Source: Paraglaciecola mesophila (GTDB lineage Bacteria; Pseudomonadota; Gammaproteobacteria; Enterobacterales; Alteromonadaceae). From it: 64,000 nt of DNA. The stretch is taken from NCBI RefSeq assembly GCF_009906955.1, contig NZ_CP047656.1, positions 310,001 through 374,000 of the forward strand, written 5' to 3'. Position 1 is the first letter of the stretch, and every line of letters begins with the position of its first letter. This document shows positions 6,949 to 14,869 of this stretch, piece by piece. A program made the translations under genes and the position numbers. The notes under the pieces are model-generated. The model was not told the DNA's origin, ran no database searches, and saw only the letters and a program-made list of their open reading frames with translations.

Positions 6949-7938
6949 ATGTCTAGAGCACAAACCGCATCGTTGATTTCAATGCCGGTAAAAAACCTGA
7001 ATATCAGTTCAGCGTCCACGCTACTTAGAAATGCTATGTTGCCTCTGCTTGGAATTTTAATTTTCCTAAGTTTATGGGCGGTATTGGCGAAAAATATTGA
7101 TACGTCTTTAGGCTCCTTCCCAGGACCAAGTGATGTATTGACGCAAGCCCAGGTGTTAATTAAAGAGCATGGCGCTCAGCGGGAAAAAGCAAATGCATTT
7201 TATGAGCGCCAAGAGCAACGTAATGCAGCGCGAATAGCACAAGACCCCAGCTATACCCCAAGGATACGGGCATTTACTGGTGCCCCGACATTTTTTGACC
7301 AGATATGGACCAGTCTGTACACAGTGACAGTCGGCTTCTTAATCGCATCGGTCATCGCGGTGCCTCTTGGGATCATTTGTGGATTAAGTAAAGCCTCCTA
7401 TGCGGCAATTAATCCGTTGATTCAATTACTAAAACCGGTATCGCCTCTGGCTTGGCTGCCCCTAGTGACTATGGTGGTGAGTGCGGTTTATGTGAGTGAA
7501 GATCCTATGTTTTCAAAATCGTTTATTACCTCTGCCGTTACTGTCTCTTTATGCTGTTTGTGGCCGACGCTGATCAACACGGCTGTTGGTGTTTCAAGTA
7601 TTGATAGTGATTTGCTTAATGTCAGTAAAGTTTTGCGATTAGGGCCATTTTCTCACGTCATGAAGATAGTGATGCCGTCATCTATACCCATGATTTTCAC
7701 CGGATTGCGTTTATCACTAGGCATAGGTTGGATGGTCTTAATTGCGGCTGAAATGCTCGCTCAGAACCCAGGCCTAGGTAAGTTTGTCTGGGATGAGTTT
7801 CAAAATGGCAGTTCTGAATCACTGGCCCGGATCATGGTAGCGGTATTAACCATAGGCTTGATTGGTTTTGCGTTAGACAGACTTATGTTGCTGCTACAAA
7901 AACAAGTCAGTTGGGACAAAGGCGCTGTGCTGCGTTAA
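6949..7938 (+). CDS. nrtB: Nitrate ABC transporter permease
   Basis: Inner-membrane permease of 329 residues in the binding-protein-dependent transport family. The ATG at 6949 is chosen because GAGGAGG lies eight bases before it. An upstream in-frame start at 6919 would fall inside the intergenic hairpin. One membrane segment near the N-terminus (about 25-47) is followed by a long periplasmic stretch rich in charged residues (about 60-115). The remaining membrane segments and the coupling EAA-type loop (around LRLGPFSHVMKIVMPSSIP) come after it. It works with NrtA and the ATPase encoded 111 bases downstream. Confidence 0.88.
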   Translation: MSRAQTASLISMPVKNLNISSASTLLRNAMLPLLGILIFLSLWAVLAKNIDTSLGSFPGPSDVLTQAQVLIKEHGAQREKANAFYERQEQRNAARIAQDPSYTPRIRAFTGAPTFFDQIWTSLYTVTVGFLIASVIAVPLGIICGLSKASYAAINPLIQLLKPVSPLAWLPLVTMVVSAVYVSEDPMFSKSFITSAVTVSLCCLWPTLINTAVGVSSIDSDLLNVSKVLRLGPFSHVMKIVMPSSIPMIFTGLRLSLGIGWMVLIAAEMLAQNPGLGKFVWDEFQNGSSESLARIMVAVLTIGLIGFALDRLMLLLQKQVSWDKGAVLR

Positions 7939-8049
7939 TGCTGGACTCACTTTACGTTACTTGCGCACTGCGTTGAAACACTGCAGCGCTAGGCACAGTA
8001 AATTTAACGCGTTTGCATGAACAATAGCGAAATAAAAAGGTAAAGCAAA

Positions 8050-8904
8050 ATGACTGTAAAACATCATTTAGAACTCACCCAAGTGGGGATCGATTTCCCT
8101 ACACCTAAAGGACCGTTTACTGCCCTAACCGATGTGAATTTGAAGATCCAAAAGGGTGAGTTTATCTCACTGATCGGTCACTCAGGATGCGGTAAATCAA
8201 CGGTACTCAATATTATTGCTGGGCTACACAAAGCCACAAAGGGCGGCGTGATTTTAGATGGACACGAAGTCAATGAGCCTGGGCCCGAACGTGCGGTGGT
8301 GTTTCAAAACCACTCTTTGCTGCCATGGCTCACGGCCTACAAAAATGTAGAGCTTGCGGTTAAGCAAACAAGCAAAGGGCGCAGCAAGGCTGAAATGCGT
8401 GACTGGGTTGAGCACAATCTTGAGTTAGTGCACATGAGTCATGCAGTTGACAAGTTACCGGCGGAAATATCAGGTGGTATGAAGCAAAGAGTAGGGATTG
8501 CAAGAGCGCTCGCTATGGAGCCAAAGGTGCTGTTAATGGATGAACCTTTTGGGGCATTAGATGCCCTGACAAGAGCACATTTGCAAGACTCGATAATGGA
8601 AATTCACGCCGACCTAGGCAATACGGTAGTGATGATAACCCATGACGTAGATGAAGCCGTCTTGCTATCTGACCGTATTGTCATGATGACCAATGGTCCC
8701 TCTGCCACCATAGGTGAAATTCTAGACATTGAGTTGCAACGGCCGCGGGATCGCCTAGCACTGGCTGATAACCCTCAGTACAACCACTACCGTCACGAAG
8801 TCTTGACCTTTTTATACGAGAAACAGCGAAAAGTGGAATCCGTTGCGGCTCATCGTAAAAAAGCGCAAGGCAAAACTAAGGCTAACGACGCGAGCGTGGC
8901 TTAA
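8050..8904 (+). CDS. nrtC: Nitrate ABC transporter ATPase
   Basis: ATP-binding subunit of 284 residues that powers the NrtB permease. Walker A is GHSGCGKST, the signature is SGGMKQR, and Walker B is LLMDEPFGALD, followed by the switch histidine in ITHDVDEA. It has no C-terminal NrtA-like regulatory domain, so it resembles cyanobacterial NrtD rather than the longer NrtC. The tail (about 255-284) is basic and low-complexity. It is the third gene of the operon, and a barrel protein follows after about 155 bases with no terminator visible between. Confidence 0.88.
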   Translation: MTVKHHLELTQVGIDFPTPKGPFTALTDVNLKIQKGEFISLIGHSGCGKSTVLNIIAGLHKATKGGVILDGHEVNEPGPERAVVFQNHSLLPWLTAYKNVELAVKQTSKGRSKAEMRDWVEHNLELVHMSHAVDKLPAEISGGMKQRVGIARALAMEPKVLLMDEPFGALDALTRAHLQDSIMEIHADLGNTVVMITHDVDEAVLLSDRIVMMTNGPSATIGEILDIELQRPRDRLALADNPQYNHYRHEVLTFLYEKQRKVESVAAHRKKAQGKTKANDASVA

Positions 8905-9061
8905 CGATTTACATACTGCGCTGCTAAGGGGGCGGTATAAATGTCCTCTTACTTTTATCCTAGCCGCTGCTGCTGGGTAAATCAGTGCGAGCAAAAAACA
9001 CATATAAGTCTGATTAAACAGGCATTAACAACACACATTATACTGAAATGAAGGAATGAAC

Positions 9062-10294
9062 ATGAGCGCAAAAACCGTTAATCACCCAATTAAAAAATCA
9101 ATACTCGCTAGTATGGTTGGCCTTGTATGTGCCGGGGCGACAATGGGACAGGCGCAGGGTGCTGAGCAAGCCAGTATCACAAGTGCATTAAAAGAGGGCA
9201 CTGCGGCGGTTAACTTACGTTTGCGCTACGAAGATGTTGACCAAGATAGTAACGACGCCAGTGCATTAACACTGCGCACCATGCTTAACTATACGACGGC
9301 AAGCTACAAAGGCTTCTCAGCCAAAATCGAAGTAGAAGACACGCGTATTGTGCTAGGAGAGGGCGATTATACTGTCGGGCCAAGTGGTTACAATGTAGGG
9401 CAATATTCGGTGATTGCCGACCCCGAACACACAGAACTGGATCAAGGTTATATACAGTATCAAAATGACGGATTAACGGCGAAGCTTGGCCGTCAGATTA
9501 TCACTATGGATAACCACAGATTTGTGGGTCACGTGGGTTGGCGCCAAGATTGGCAAACGTTTGATGGGGTAAGCGTAAACTATGCCGCAAGCAAAGATCT
9601 GACCATGCAGTATGCCTATCTTAGTCAGCGTAATCGTATTTTTGCAGACGATGCGGATTTTGATAGCAAAGATCATCTTATCAATATCGCATATTCAACG
9701 CCGTACGGTAAATTAGTCGGGTACAGCTATTTGCTCGAAATAGATAACGATACAGATAACGCACTGGATACCTATGGCTTTAGCTTTAACGGCGGCACTA
9801 AACTGGCTGATACATCCGTGCTTTATGGGGTGGAATACGCCACACAAACAAGCGAAACCGCTGCCACTGATTTTGATGCTGATTATTTAATGCTTCAAGC
9901 AGGGGTTAAGCTTGATGTGGTTACCCTAAAACTGGGATATGAATCGCTAGGCTCAGACGATGGTCTGTATGGTTTCGCTACACCTCTTGCTACCTTGCAC
10001 AAATTCAACGGTTGGGCAGATACCTTCCTCAGTACCCCAGCTCAAGGTTTAGTGGATATCAGTTTGACTGCGTCGGGTAAGTTAGCTGGAGGTGCTTGGT
10101 CAGTGATTTATCACGATTTCAGCGCGGATGAAGAAAGCACTGAGGTCGATGACTTAGGTAGCGAGATTGATTTTAGTTACGTGCGTAAATTCGAGGGTGG
10201 CTATTCAGCGGGAATTAAATACGCAGCATATTCCGGTGATAGTGGTCGCCAAGACACGGATAAACTTTGGATTTGGACCAGCGCCTCATTTTAA
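9062..10294 (+). CDS. Outer-membrane porin-like beta-barrel protein
   Basis: Predicted outer-membrane protein of 410 residues. The ATG at 9062 is preferred over the one at 9056 because AAGGA lies six bases before it. The signal peptide ends near QAQGA (about residues 30-35 of the protein). The rest has alternating aromatic and polar strands, with repeated motifs such as LRLRYEDV and KLGRQ, and ends in phenylalanine (TSASF), the usual barrel assembly signal. It looks like the alginate-export/OprD-like barrels in general form. It follows nrtC in the same direction and is closed by a strong terminator, so it may let nitrate or another anion across the outer membrane. That role is inferred from position only. 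Confidence 0.72.
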   Translation: MSAKTVNHPIKKSILASMVGLVCAGATMGQAQGAEQASITSALKEGTAAVNLRLRYEDVDQDSNDASALTLRTMLNYTTASYKGFSAKIEVEDTRIVLGEGDYTVGPSGYNVGQYSVIADPEHTELDQGYIQYQNDGLTAKLGRQIITMDNHRFVGHVGWRQDWQTFDGVSVNYAASKDLTMQYAYLSQRNRIFADDADFDSKDHLINIAYSTPYGKLVGYSYLLEIDNDTDNALDTYGFSFNGGTKLADTSVLYGVEYATQTSETAATDFDADYLMLQAGVKLDVVTLKLGYESLGSDDGLYGFATPLATLHKFNGWADTFLSTPAQGLVDISLTASGKLAGGAWSVIYHDFSADEESTEVDDLGSEIDFSYVRKFEGGYSAGIKYAAYSGDSGRQDTDKLWIWTSASF

Positions 10295-10375
10295 AAGGCG
10301 TTGGCAGGGCAGATGAAATAGATCAGTTAAAGTAGAACCCGACATAGTCAAGCCAAAGGAACTATTCGCACTTTG

Positions 10376-10433
10376 AGCAAGCGTGAGCTTTTAACTCTCT
10401 GATCAGAGGCTAAAAGCCAGCTTGCTTTTTTTT
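10376..10433 (+). terminator. Composite terminator after the nitrate operon
   Basis: AGCAAGC (10376-10382) pairs with GCTTGCT (10420-10426). Inside it GCTTTTA pairs with TAAAAGC and CTCT with AGAG, giving three stacked stems, followed by about eight T. It marks the end of the nrtABC-porin unit. Confidence 0.82.
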
Positions 10434-10556
10434 GCGCGATTTAAAGTCATTAAAAACGTAAAGCCATTAAAAAAGCAGCGAGATGGAAAAGGGTTTGATA
10501 AGCTAAGGCACGAACGCCATTTCGTACGCTATTTTTAATTAATTTCAAGGATATAT

Positions 10557-10754
10557 ATGTCGGAATTTGAATCCATGGCCAATACTGGCTCCTATTTTGT
10601 CGGCTGGTTTACACTCGCACTTATTAATGCCGGGCTTGCCCAAGGCAAGGGGCGCAACGGATTGATTTGGTTTATTATATCTTTGTTTGTTGGGCCATTT
10701 GCTACTTTGCTCATCGTGGTATTTGAAAACTTGAATAAACAGCGGCATTTTTAG
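10557..10754 (+). CDS. Small two-helix membrane protein, unknown function
   Basis: A protein of 65 residues with two hydrophobic segments (about 11-27 and 36-55) joined by a short basic glycine-rich turn (QGKGRNG). I do not recognise a family with certainty. A CAAGG lies about six bases before the ATG. The next gene, a SIMPL protein, starts only 12 bases after its stop, so the two are probably co-transcribed. Confidence 0.65.
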   Translation: MSEFESMANTGSYFVGWFTLALINAGLAQGKGRNGLIWFIISLFVGPFATLLIVVFENLNKQRHF

Positions 10755-10766
10755 TTCGAGGTAATA

Positions 10767-11486
10767 ATGACAACACAAAGCAAAAGCGCTGCATTCATTT
10801 TAGGCGCGTTTTTATGTACAGGCTTAATTGTACTTGGCATACAAGTTAGTCATTCAGTGATTGAATATCGCCAGTTCGAACGAAGCGTTACAGTTAAAGG
10901 GTTGTCTGAACAAGAATACCCAGCCGACATCGTTATTTGGCCCATTCAATATACGGTAGCGGATAATTCACTCGAAGCCTTATATGACGCCATAGAACGG
11001 AACACGACATTGATATCAGATTTTTTGCAACAGCGGGGGATCGCACCGTCTGATATTAGTGTTTCTGCCACTGCTATCACGGATAAATCTGCTCAGCAGT
11101 ACGGTGGCAACGCCACACCCACATTTCGCTTTAGTGCAGTGCAAACGGTTACAGTATATTCTAGGGACATAGATCTTGTTCGCAATGTCATGGGGCAGCT
11201 TACAGAGCTCGGTAAGAAAGGGATTGTACTTAATCAAAATAACTATCAAGCCAATGTGGAATACATTTTCACACGCTTAAATGATGTTAAACCGGTGATG
11301 ATAGAAGAGGCTACTCGCAAAGCACGAGAAGTGGCGGAGAAGTTCGCCAAAGACTCAAACAGCGTATTGGGCAAGATAAAACGCGCTTCTCAAGGCCAAT
11401 TCAGTATCAGTGCACGGGACAGAAACAACCCACACATTAAAAAGTTACGCGTTGTTTCAACCGTGGAATATTATTTGTCTGATTGA
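10767..11486 (+). CDS. SIMPL (DUF541) domain periplasmic protein
   Basis: A 239-residue protein with one N-terminal hydrophobic segment (about 8-28), which is a signal anchor or uncleaved signal, followed by a SIMPL/DUF541 domain. Family hallmarks are VTVKGLSEQEYPADIVIW near residues 40-58, the central ISVSATAITDK stretch, and the C-terminal segment with EATRKAREVAEKFA. Members are implicated loosely in envelope and oxidative stress, and the molecular role is unknown. It follows the 65-residue membrane protein closely and ends before a bidirectional terminator. Confidence 0.82.
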   Translation: MTTQSKSAAFILGAFLCTGLIVLGIQVSHSVIEYRQFERSVTVKGLSEQEYPADIVIWPIQYTVADNSLEALYDAIERNTTLISDFLQQRGIAPSDISVSATAITDKSAQQYGGNATPTFRFSAVQTVTVYSRDIDLVRNVMGQLTELGKKGIVLNQNNYQANVEYIFTRLNDVKPVMIEEATRKAREVAEKFAKDSNSVLGKIKRASQGQFSISARDRNNPHIKKLRVVSTVEYYLSD

Positions 11487-11500
11487 ACGTTTTAACACTG

Positions 11501-11542
11501 AAAAAGCCGCCCGTGTACAATTTGCTCACGGGCGGCTTTTTT
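11501..11542. terminator. Bidirectional terminator between SIMPL and thioredoxin-fold genes
   Basis: A 15-bp perfect stem, AAAAAGCCGCCCGTG (11501-11515) with CACGGGCGGCTTTTT (11527-11541), has A and T tracts on both sides, so it can stop convergent transcription from both genes. Confidence 0.88.
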
Positions 11543-11582
11543 ATTGGTCTTTTATTCAGCGCATTGGTACTCGCCTATTTAT

Positions 11583-11954
11583 TTAAGCGAATTTTTGCTC
11601 TAAATAATTGATGATCTCTGAAGATTCGTACATCCAGGTATCTTGGCCGTCTTTTTGAATACGCAAACAAGGTACTTTCACAGCACCGCCCCCGTTTAAT
11701 AGTTCAGCTCTGTGCTGTGAGCCTTCTTTGGCATTGCGCTTTTGCATCGGTAAGTTGAGGCGATGCAACGCACGGCGAGTTTTGATGCAAAACGGGCAGG
11801 CATAAAATTGATAAAGGGAGTAATTATTCAACTCAGCTTCCACTTTTGCTTGTGCCTCAGGGCTGCGTTTCTGTTTACGAGGGCGGGTAATCAAATCAAT
11901 TAAAATAATGATTCGACCTAATGCTTCGCGGATAAACTTTATAACAAATTTCAT
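11583..11954 (-). CDS. Glutaredoxin/GST-N-type thioredoxin-fold protein
   Basis: A protein of 123 residues with an N-terminal hydrophobic and basic region (about 1-30) and a thioredoxin-fold domain (about 45-122). The redox motif is CPFC in FYACPFCIK. A cis-proline site (VKVPCL) and the ESSEIINYL motif of glutaredoxin/GST N-domains follow. It probably reduces disulfides or glutathione adducts. The N-terminal stretch could tether it to the membrane. It is convergent with the SIMPL gene. Confidence 0.8.
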   Translation of the reverse strand: MKFVIKFIREALGRIIILIDLITRPRKQKRSPEAQAKVEAELNNYSLYQFYACPFCIKTRRALHRLNLPMQKRNAKEGSQHRAELLNGGGAVKVPCLRIQKDGQDTWMYESSEIINYLEQKFA

Positions 11955-12088
11955 TTCTAGTACTTAACTCTTTCATTTAACCCTTGGAACTGATGGGCGC
12001 ATTATAAGCATTATCTGTCCCAAAAGTGAGACAATAATGATAACAAAACATTTCTGCTATTCATTTTTACGATTTGTATTTGCGTCAA

Positions 12089-12643
12089 CTAGCTGAACAG
12101 CCCATACAAGCCAATTGCCACAAAAACCAAAGCGGCTAAGGCGCGGGTTAACGTGAAGGGAATACGCTGCATGATGTAATTTCCTGCAAAAACCACTGGT
12201 ACATTGGCCAGCAACATGCCTAAGGTGGTGCCTAACGTTACCCAAAGCAAGGACTGGTACTGCGCGGCTAACAGCACGGTGGCAATTTGGGTTTTATCAC
12301 CCATTTCAGCAATAAAAAACAGCACGAGTGAAACCACAAACGCACCGTATTTATCGAGGCTGGTATTGGGTTCATCGTCTTTGTCAGGAATGAGCAGCCA
12401 TAGGCCTACGGCAATAAAGCTTAGATGAATTAGCAACTCCCCTAACTCGCTGGTTAGGAATTGGCTGAGCCAATCACCGAACCAAGCCGATACGCCATGA
12501 TTAAGCAAAGTCGCGATTAAAATACCCGCAATAATTTGCCATGGTTTTTGTAATCGTGTTACAAGCAGCAACGATAATAACTGGGTTTTATCGCCCATTT
12601 CTGCGAGGGTGACGGTAAGGGTAGAAGTGAAAAAAGCGTCCAT
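12089..12643 (-). CDS. GDT1/UPF0016 (TMEM165-like) manganese exporter
   Basis: Inner-membrane protein of 184 residues with six predicted helices in two homologous halves, each with the family motif E-x-G-D-K-T (LAEMGDKTQ near 14-22 and IAEMGDKTQ near 112-120). Relatives export Mn2+ in bacteria and move Mn/Ca in eukaryotes. The riboswitch directly upstream is of the manganese-sensing yybP-ykoY class, so export of excess Mn2+ is strongly supported. Transcription is leftward and the gene appears monocistronic. Confidence 0.9.
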   Translation of the reverse strand: MDAFFTSTLTVTLAEMGDKTQLLSLLLVTRLQKPWQIIAGILIATLLNHGVSAWFGDWLSQFLTSELGELLIHLSFIAVGLWLLIPDKDDEPNTSLDKYGAFVVSLVLFFIAEMGDKTQIATVLLAAQYQSLLWVTLGTTLGMLLANVPVVFAGNYIMQRIPFTLTRALAALVFVAIGLYGLFS

Positions 12644-12674
12644 TTATAACAATCTCGTGCGGGATACTAAACCA

Positions 12675-12720
12675 AAGGCAAATAGACGCCTCCCGCAAAT
12701 GGGGCGCTATTTGCCTCAGG
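12675..12720 (-). promoter_or_regulatory. Expression-platform hairpin of the manganese riboswitch
   Basis: AGGCAAATAG with CGCC pairs with GGCG and CTATTTGCCT across a loop of about 12 bases, with one bulged base. It lies between the aptamer and the start codon, overlapping the aptamer's 3' end. Ligand binding could shift this pairing. There is no long T-tract, so it is not a classic terminator. Confidence 0.55.
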
Positions 12721-12830
12721 TCTTGCCGATATTCATGCTGCTATAAGCATGAACACAAAACTGCCATAAGCCATGAGGGCTCAAGTATGTTGACAGTCTT
12801 ACTCAAACGTTTGAGCGGGCTACTCCCCTA
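12713..12830 (-). ncRNA. yybP-ykoY manganese riboswitch
   Basis: Read on the minus strand from 12830, the leader begins TAGGGGAGTAGC, then a self-complementary CTCAAACGTTTGAG helix, GTCAACATACT, GAGCC and GGCAAGACCTGAGGC. These are the conserved blocks of the yybP-ykoY class in the right order. Such RNAs bind Mn2+ and turn on Mn exporters. It lies 70-190 bases upstream of the GDT1-type gene. Confidence 0.9.
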
Positions 12831-12861
12831 AGACGGCTGCAATGTACCTAAAGTTAGTGTT

Positions 12862-13299
12862 TTATTCAAGAGGTAATGCGGGCAAACTATTGTGTTGACT
12901 GCTTAAGCGAAAGCCGTGTTGATTTAGCCAACGCATGCCTTCTTCACGACTGTTATAGATCATGACTGTGTCTTTTTTTAGGTTATTGCCTAAATACTGT
13001 TTTAGGGTAAAACGTTTGATCTGTGCGTGTTGCTCACCCACAATAAAGACTAAATGGGTGCGGTGGTGTTGTCTGACCCATATTTCAATTTCCCGTAGGA
13101 TGCTATCTATCTTAGCTGCACTTAACTCCCAGTGTTCGGCTAACAAAATATTTCCCCAAGGAGCCCCGTTTAAGGTCAGAATTTGTTCTTTTAAATTATT
13201 GAATAACTTACGTGCATTGATTTCGTCGATGGTACCAACGAGTTCAGTGATGAGAATATTACCGCTAAGTGTGGTGCTAAAAGCAGGTGGGCGACTCAT
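12862..13299 (-). CDS. Hypothetical protein, possibly STAS/SpoIIAA-like fold
   Basis: A cytosolic protein of 145 residues. I do not recognise the family. Visible features are an N-terminal strand pair (ILITELVGTIDEINARKLF), a helix, a conserved-looking GNILLAEHWELS stretch, a basic helix with WVRQHHRTHLVFIVG, and a C-terminal YNSREEGMRWL helix. The alternation of strands and helices recalls STAS or SpoIIAA-like domains, but that is an impression only. It is transcribed leftward just upstream of the manganese riboswitch. Confidence 0.6.
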   Translation of the reverse strand: MSRPPAFSTTLSGNILITELVGTIDEINARKLFNNLKEQILTLNGAPWGNILLAEHWELSAAKIDSILREIEIWVRQHHRTHLVFIVGEQHAQIKRFTLKQYLGNNLKKDTVMIYNSREEGMRWLNQHGFRLSSQHNSLPALPLE

Positions 13300-13608
13300 T
13301 TTTTACCTTCAGGTTTAATATCACTGACCAATAGTCAGGAGCGAACGAGTATTATCATTGCTTAAGTTGCATACGTTAAGCAAGAAAATCAAAAGGGGTA
13401 TATCGCAAATAGCAATATCCACTAGCCTAAAAGAGATAAAACACGAATTTAGATAAAATTGTAGTACAAAAACAGGGAGTTACCCTGCCGAAGTAGATAG
13501 ATTAGCTCAAATGGGTTAGCAATATGCTGATCAGTAGAGGGCGCTACAGAAAGCTAGGTACAGCTTACTGTAGGTAGTTAGTAGATAAGCTATGGGAGCG
13601 TTTTATGT
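13300..13608. other. Intergenic region, nothing recognised
   Basis: This 309-base gap lies between the hypothetical gene and the 3' end of the ABC export operon. It is AT-rich, with no credible reading frame. I see no strong terminator hairpin, repeat or RNA motif. It should contain the promoter of the hypothetical gene. Confidence 0.5.
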
Positions 13609-14859
13609 TTAGACACTTCTGGTAGCTAGCGCTGGGGCAATATTCGCGGCTTTTCTTGCTGGGCCAAAAACAGCAAGCTGGCCCACAAGCCAAAGTGCAA
13701 CCATTCCCAGAGGAATGTAGTACCAAGTGATTGGGTCAAGGCTAAATGCATCCACTAATACAATGTTGAGCACTATGGTTAAAGCCGCTCCTATTACGAC
13801 ACCTGCTGAACTAATGAGAAAGTTCTCTAACATAAAGTAGCGCACGATAGACAGTTGGCTTGCACCAAGTGCCCGGCGTGTGCCTATTTGCTTCTTACGT
13901 TGATTGACGCTAAAACTCGCCAAACCAACAATTCCTAAGCCTGTGACGATAACGAGAATGGTCATGACGGTAACCAAGATGCTTATCATGGCGCTGTTAT
14001 CGCGATAAGCCCGCACACGCGTTTCTTCTACGCTGCGCATATCTCGTATAATACGTCCTGAATTGCTTTTCGCTAATTGGCTTTCTACTTCATTCATGAT
14101 GCGATCGCGTTGGCCTGGTTTTGTGCGAACAAAATAACGGCTTGATTTAGCGTCACGTATTTCGGGTGTCAGCATCACGTTTTCAACGTTGTCCCAACCC
14201 ACCCAAGGCGCTTGTAGTTGGTCGACAATACCAGTAATGATCATGGGTTCAATATCATTGATATAGACGGTTTTGCCAAGTGCAGTTAATCCTTCATCAG
14301 GGAATAACCTGTTTGCCATGGCAAGGGTAATCATCACTTTATCTGGCCAGTGAGTTTGACTCGATTGGCGGGTTTGAATATCGGTTGGGCTGAAGTTTTC
14401 ACCGGCAACCAATGCAACATCTAAGCTATTTAATCCGTGTTCATCGATCATATACACGGCGGTTCCGGTGCCGTCAAACTCTGCGCCCGGTTGAGTTTGC
14501 AAACTCATTGACCACCCACTGCCGCTTAATGGCACTGCGTTAATTTGCACGGCATCGATTACGCCGTCGAGGGAACGAATTAAATTTAAATCTTCCTGAG
14601 TCGTTACCAAGCTATTAAAGTCATGGCTAAACCCAACGCTTGAAATATAAAAACTGTTGGCCTCATCGATACCGCTGGGACGCTGCATTTTATCACTGCG
14701 CTCTACGATAATGTATATCGCATTGACAACTATGGTCATGGTGAAAGCAATTTGCAGTGCGATTAGCATGGCGCCGACTTTGTTGCGCAGTAAGGCTCTG
14801 AAAATGGGACCTATTTCCCAATTTTCAGCGAAAAACGACGGGCTTTTTGAATCTGTCAT
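13609..14859 (-). CDS. MacB/FtsX-type ABC permease (second of pair)
   Basis: Inner-membrane permease of 416 residues. The ATG at 14859 is chosen because AAGGA lies about eight bases before it. An upstream in-frame ATG at 14937 would overlap the previous gene. One membrane helix at about 23-45 is followed by a large MacB-type periplasmic domain (about 50-265) and three C-terminal helices of the FtsX domain, with the conserved RKKQIGTRRALGAS coupling segment. It is the last gene of the operon and pairs with the upstream permease. Confidence 0.88.
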   Translation of the reverse strand: MTDSKSPSFFAENWEIGPIFRALLRNKVGAMLIALQIAFTMTIVVNAIYIIVERSDKMQRPSGIDEANSFYISSVGFSHDFNSLVTTQEDLNLIRSLDGVIDAVQINAVPLSGSGWSMSLQTQPGAEFDGTGTAVYMIDEHGLNSLDVALVAGENFSPTDIQTRQSSQTHWPDKVMITLAMANRLFPDEGLTALGKTVYINDIEPMIITGIVDQLQAPWVGWDNVENVMLTPEIRDAKSSRYFVRTKPGQRDRIMNEVESQLAKSNSGRIIRDMRSVEETRVRAYRDNSAMISILVTVMTILVIVTGLGIVGLASFSVNQRKKQIGTRRALGASQLSIVRYFMLENFLISSAGVVIGAALTIVLNIVLVDAFSLDPITWYYIPLGMVALWLVGQLAVFGPARKAANIAPALATRSV

Positions 14860-14869
14860 CTTGATATCC

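Noticed and set aside
12204..12428. Plus-strand frame across the Mn exporter gene
   Set aside because: Shadow of the conserved minus-strand gene with its riboswitch.
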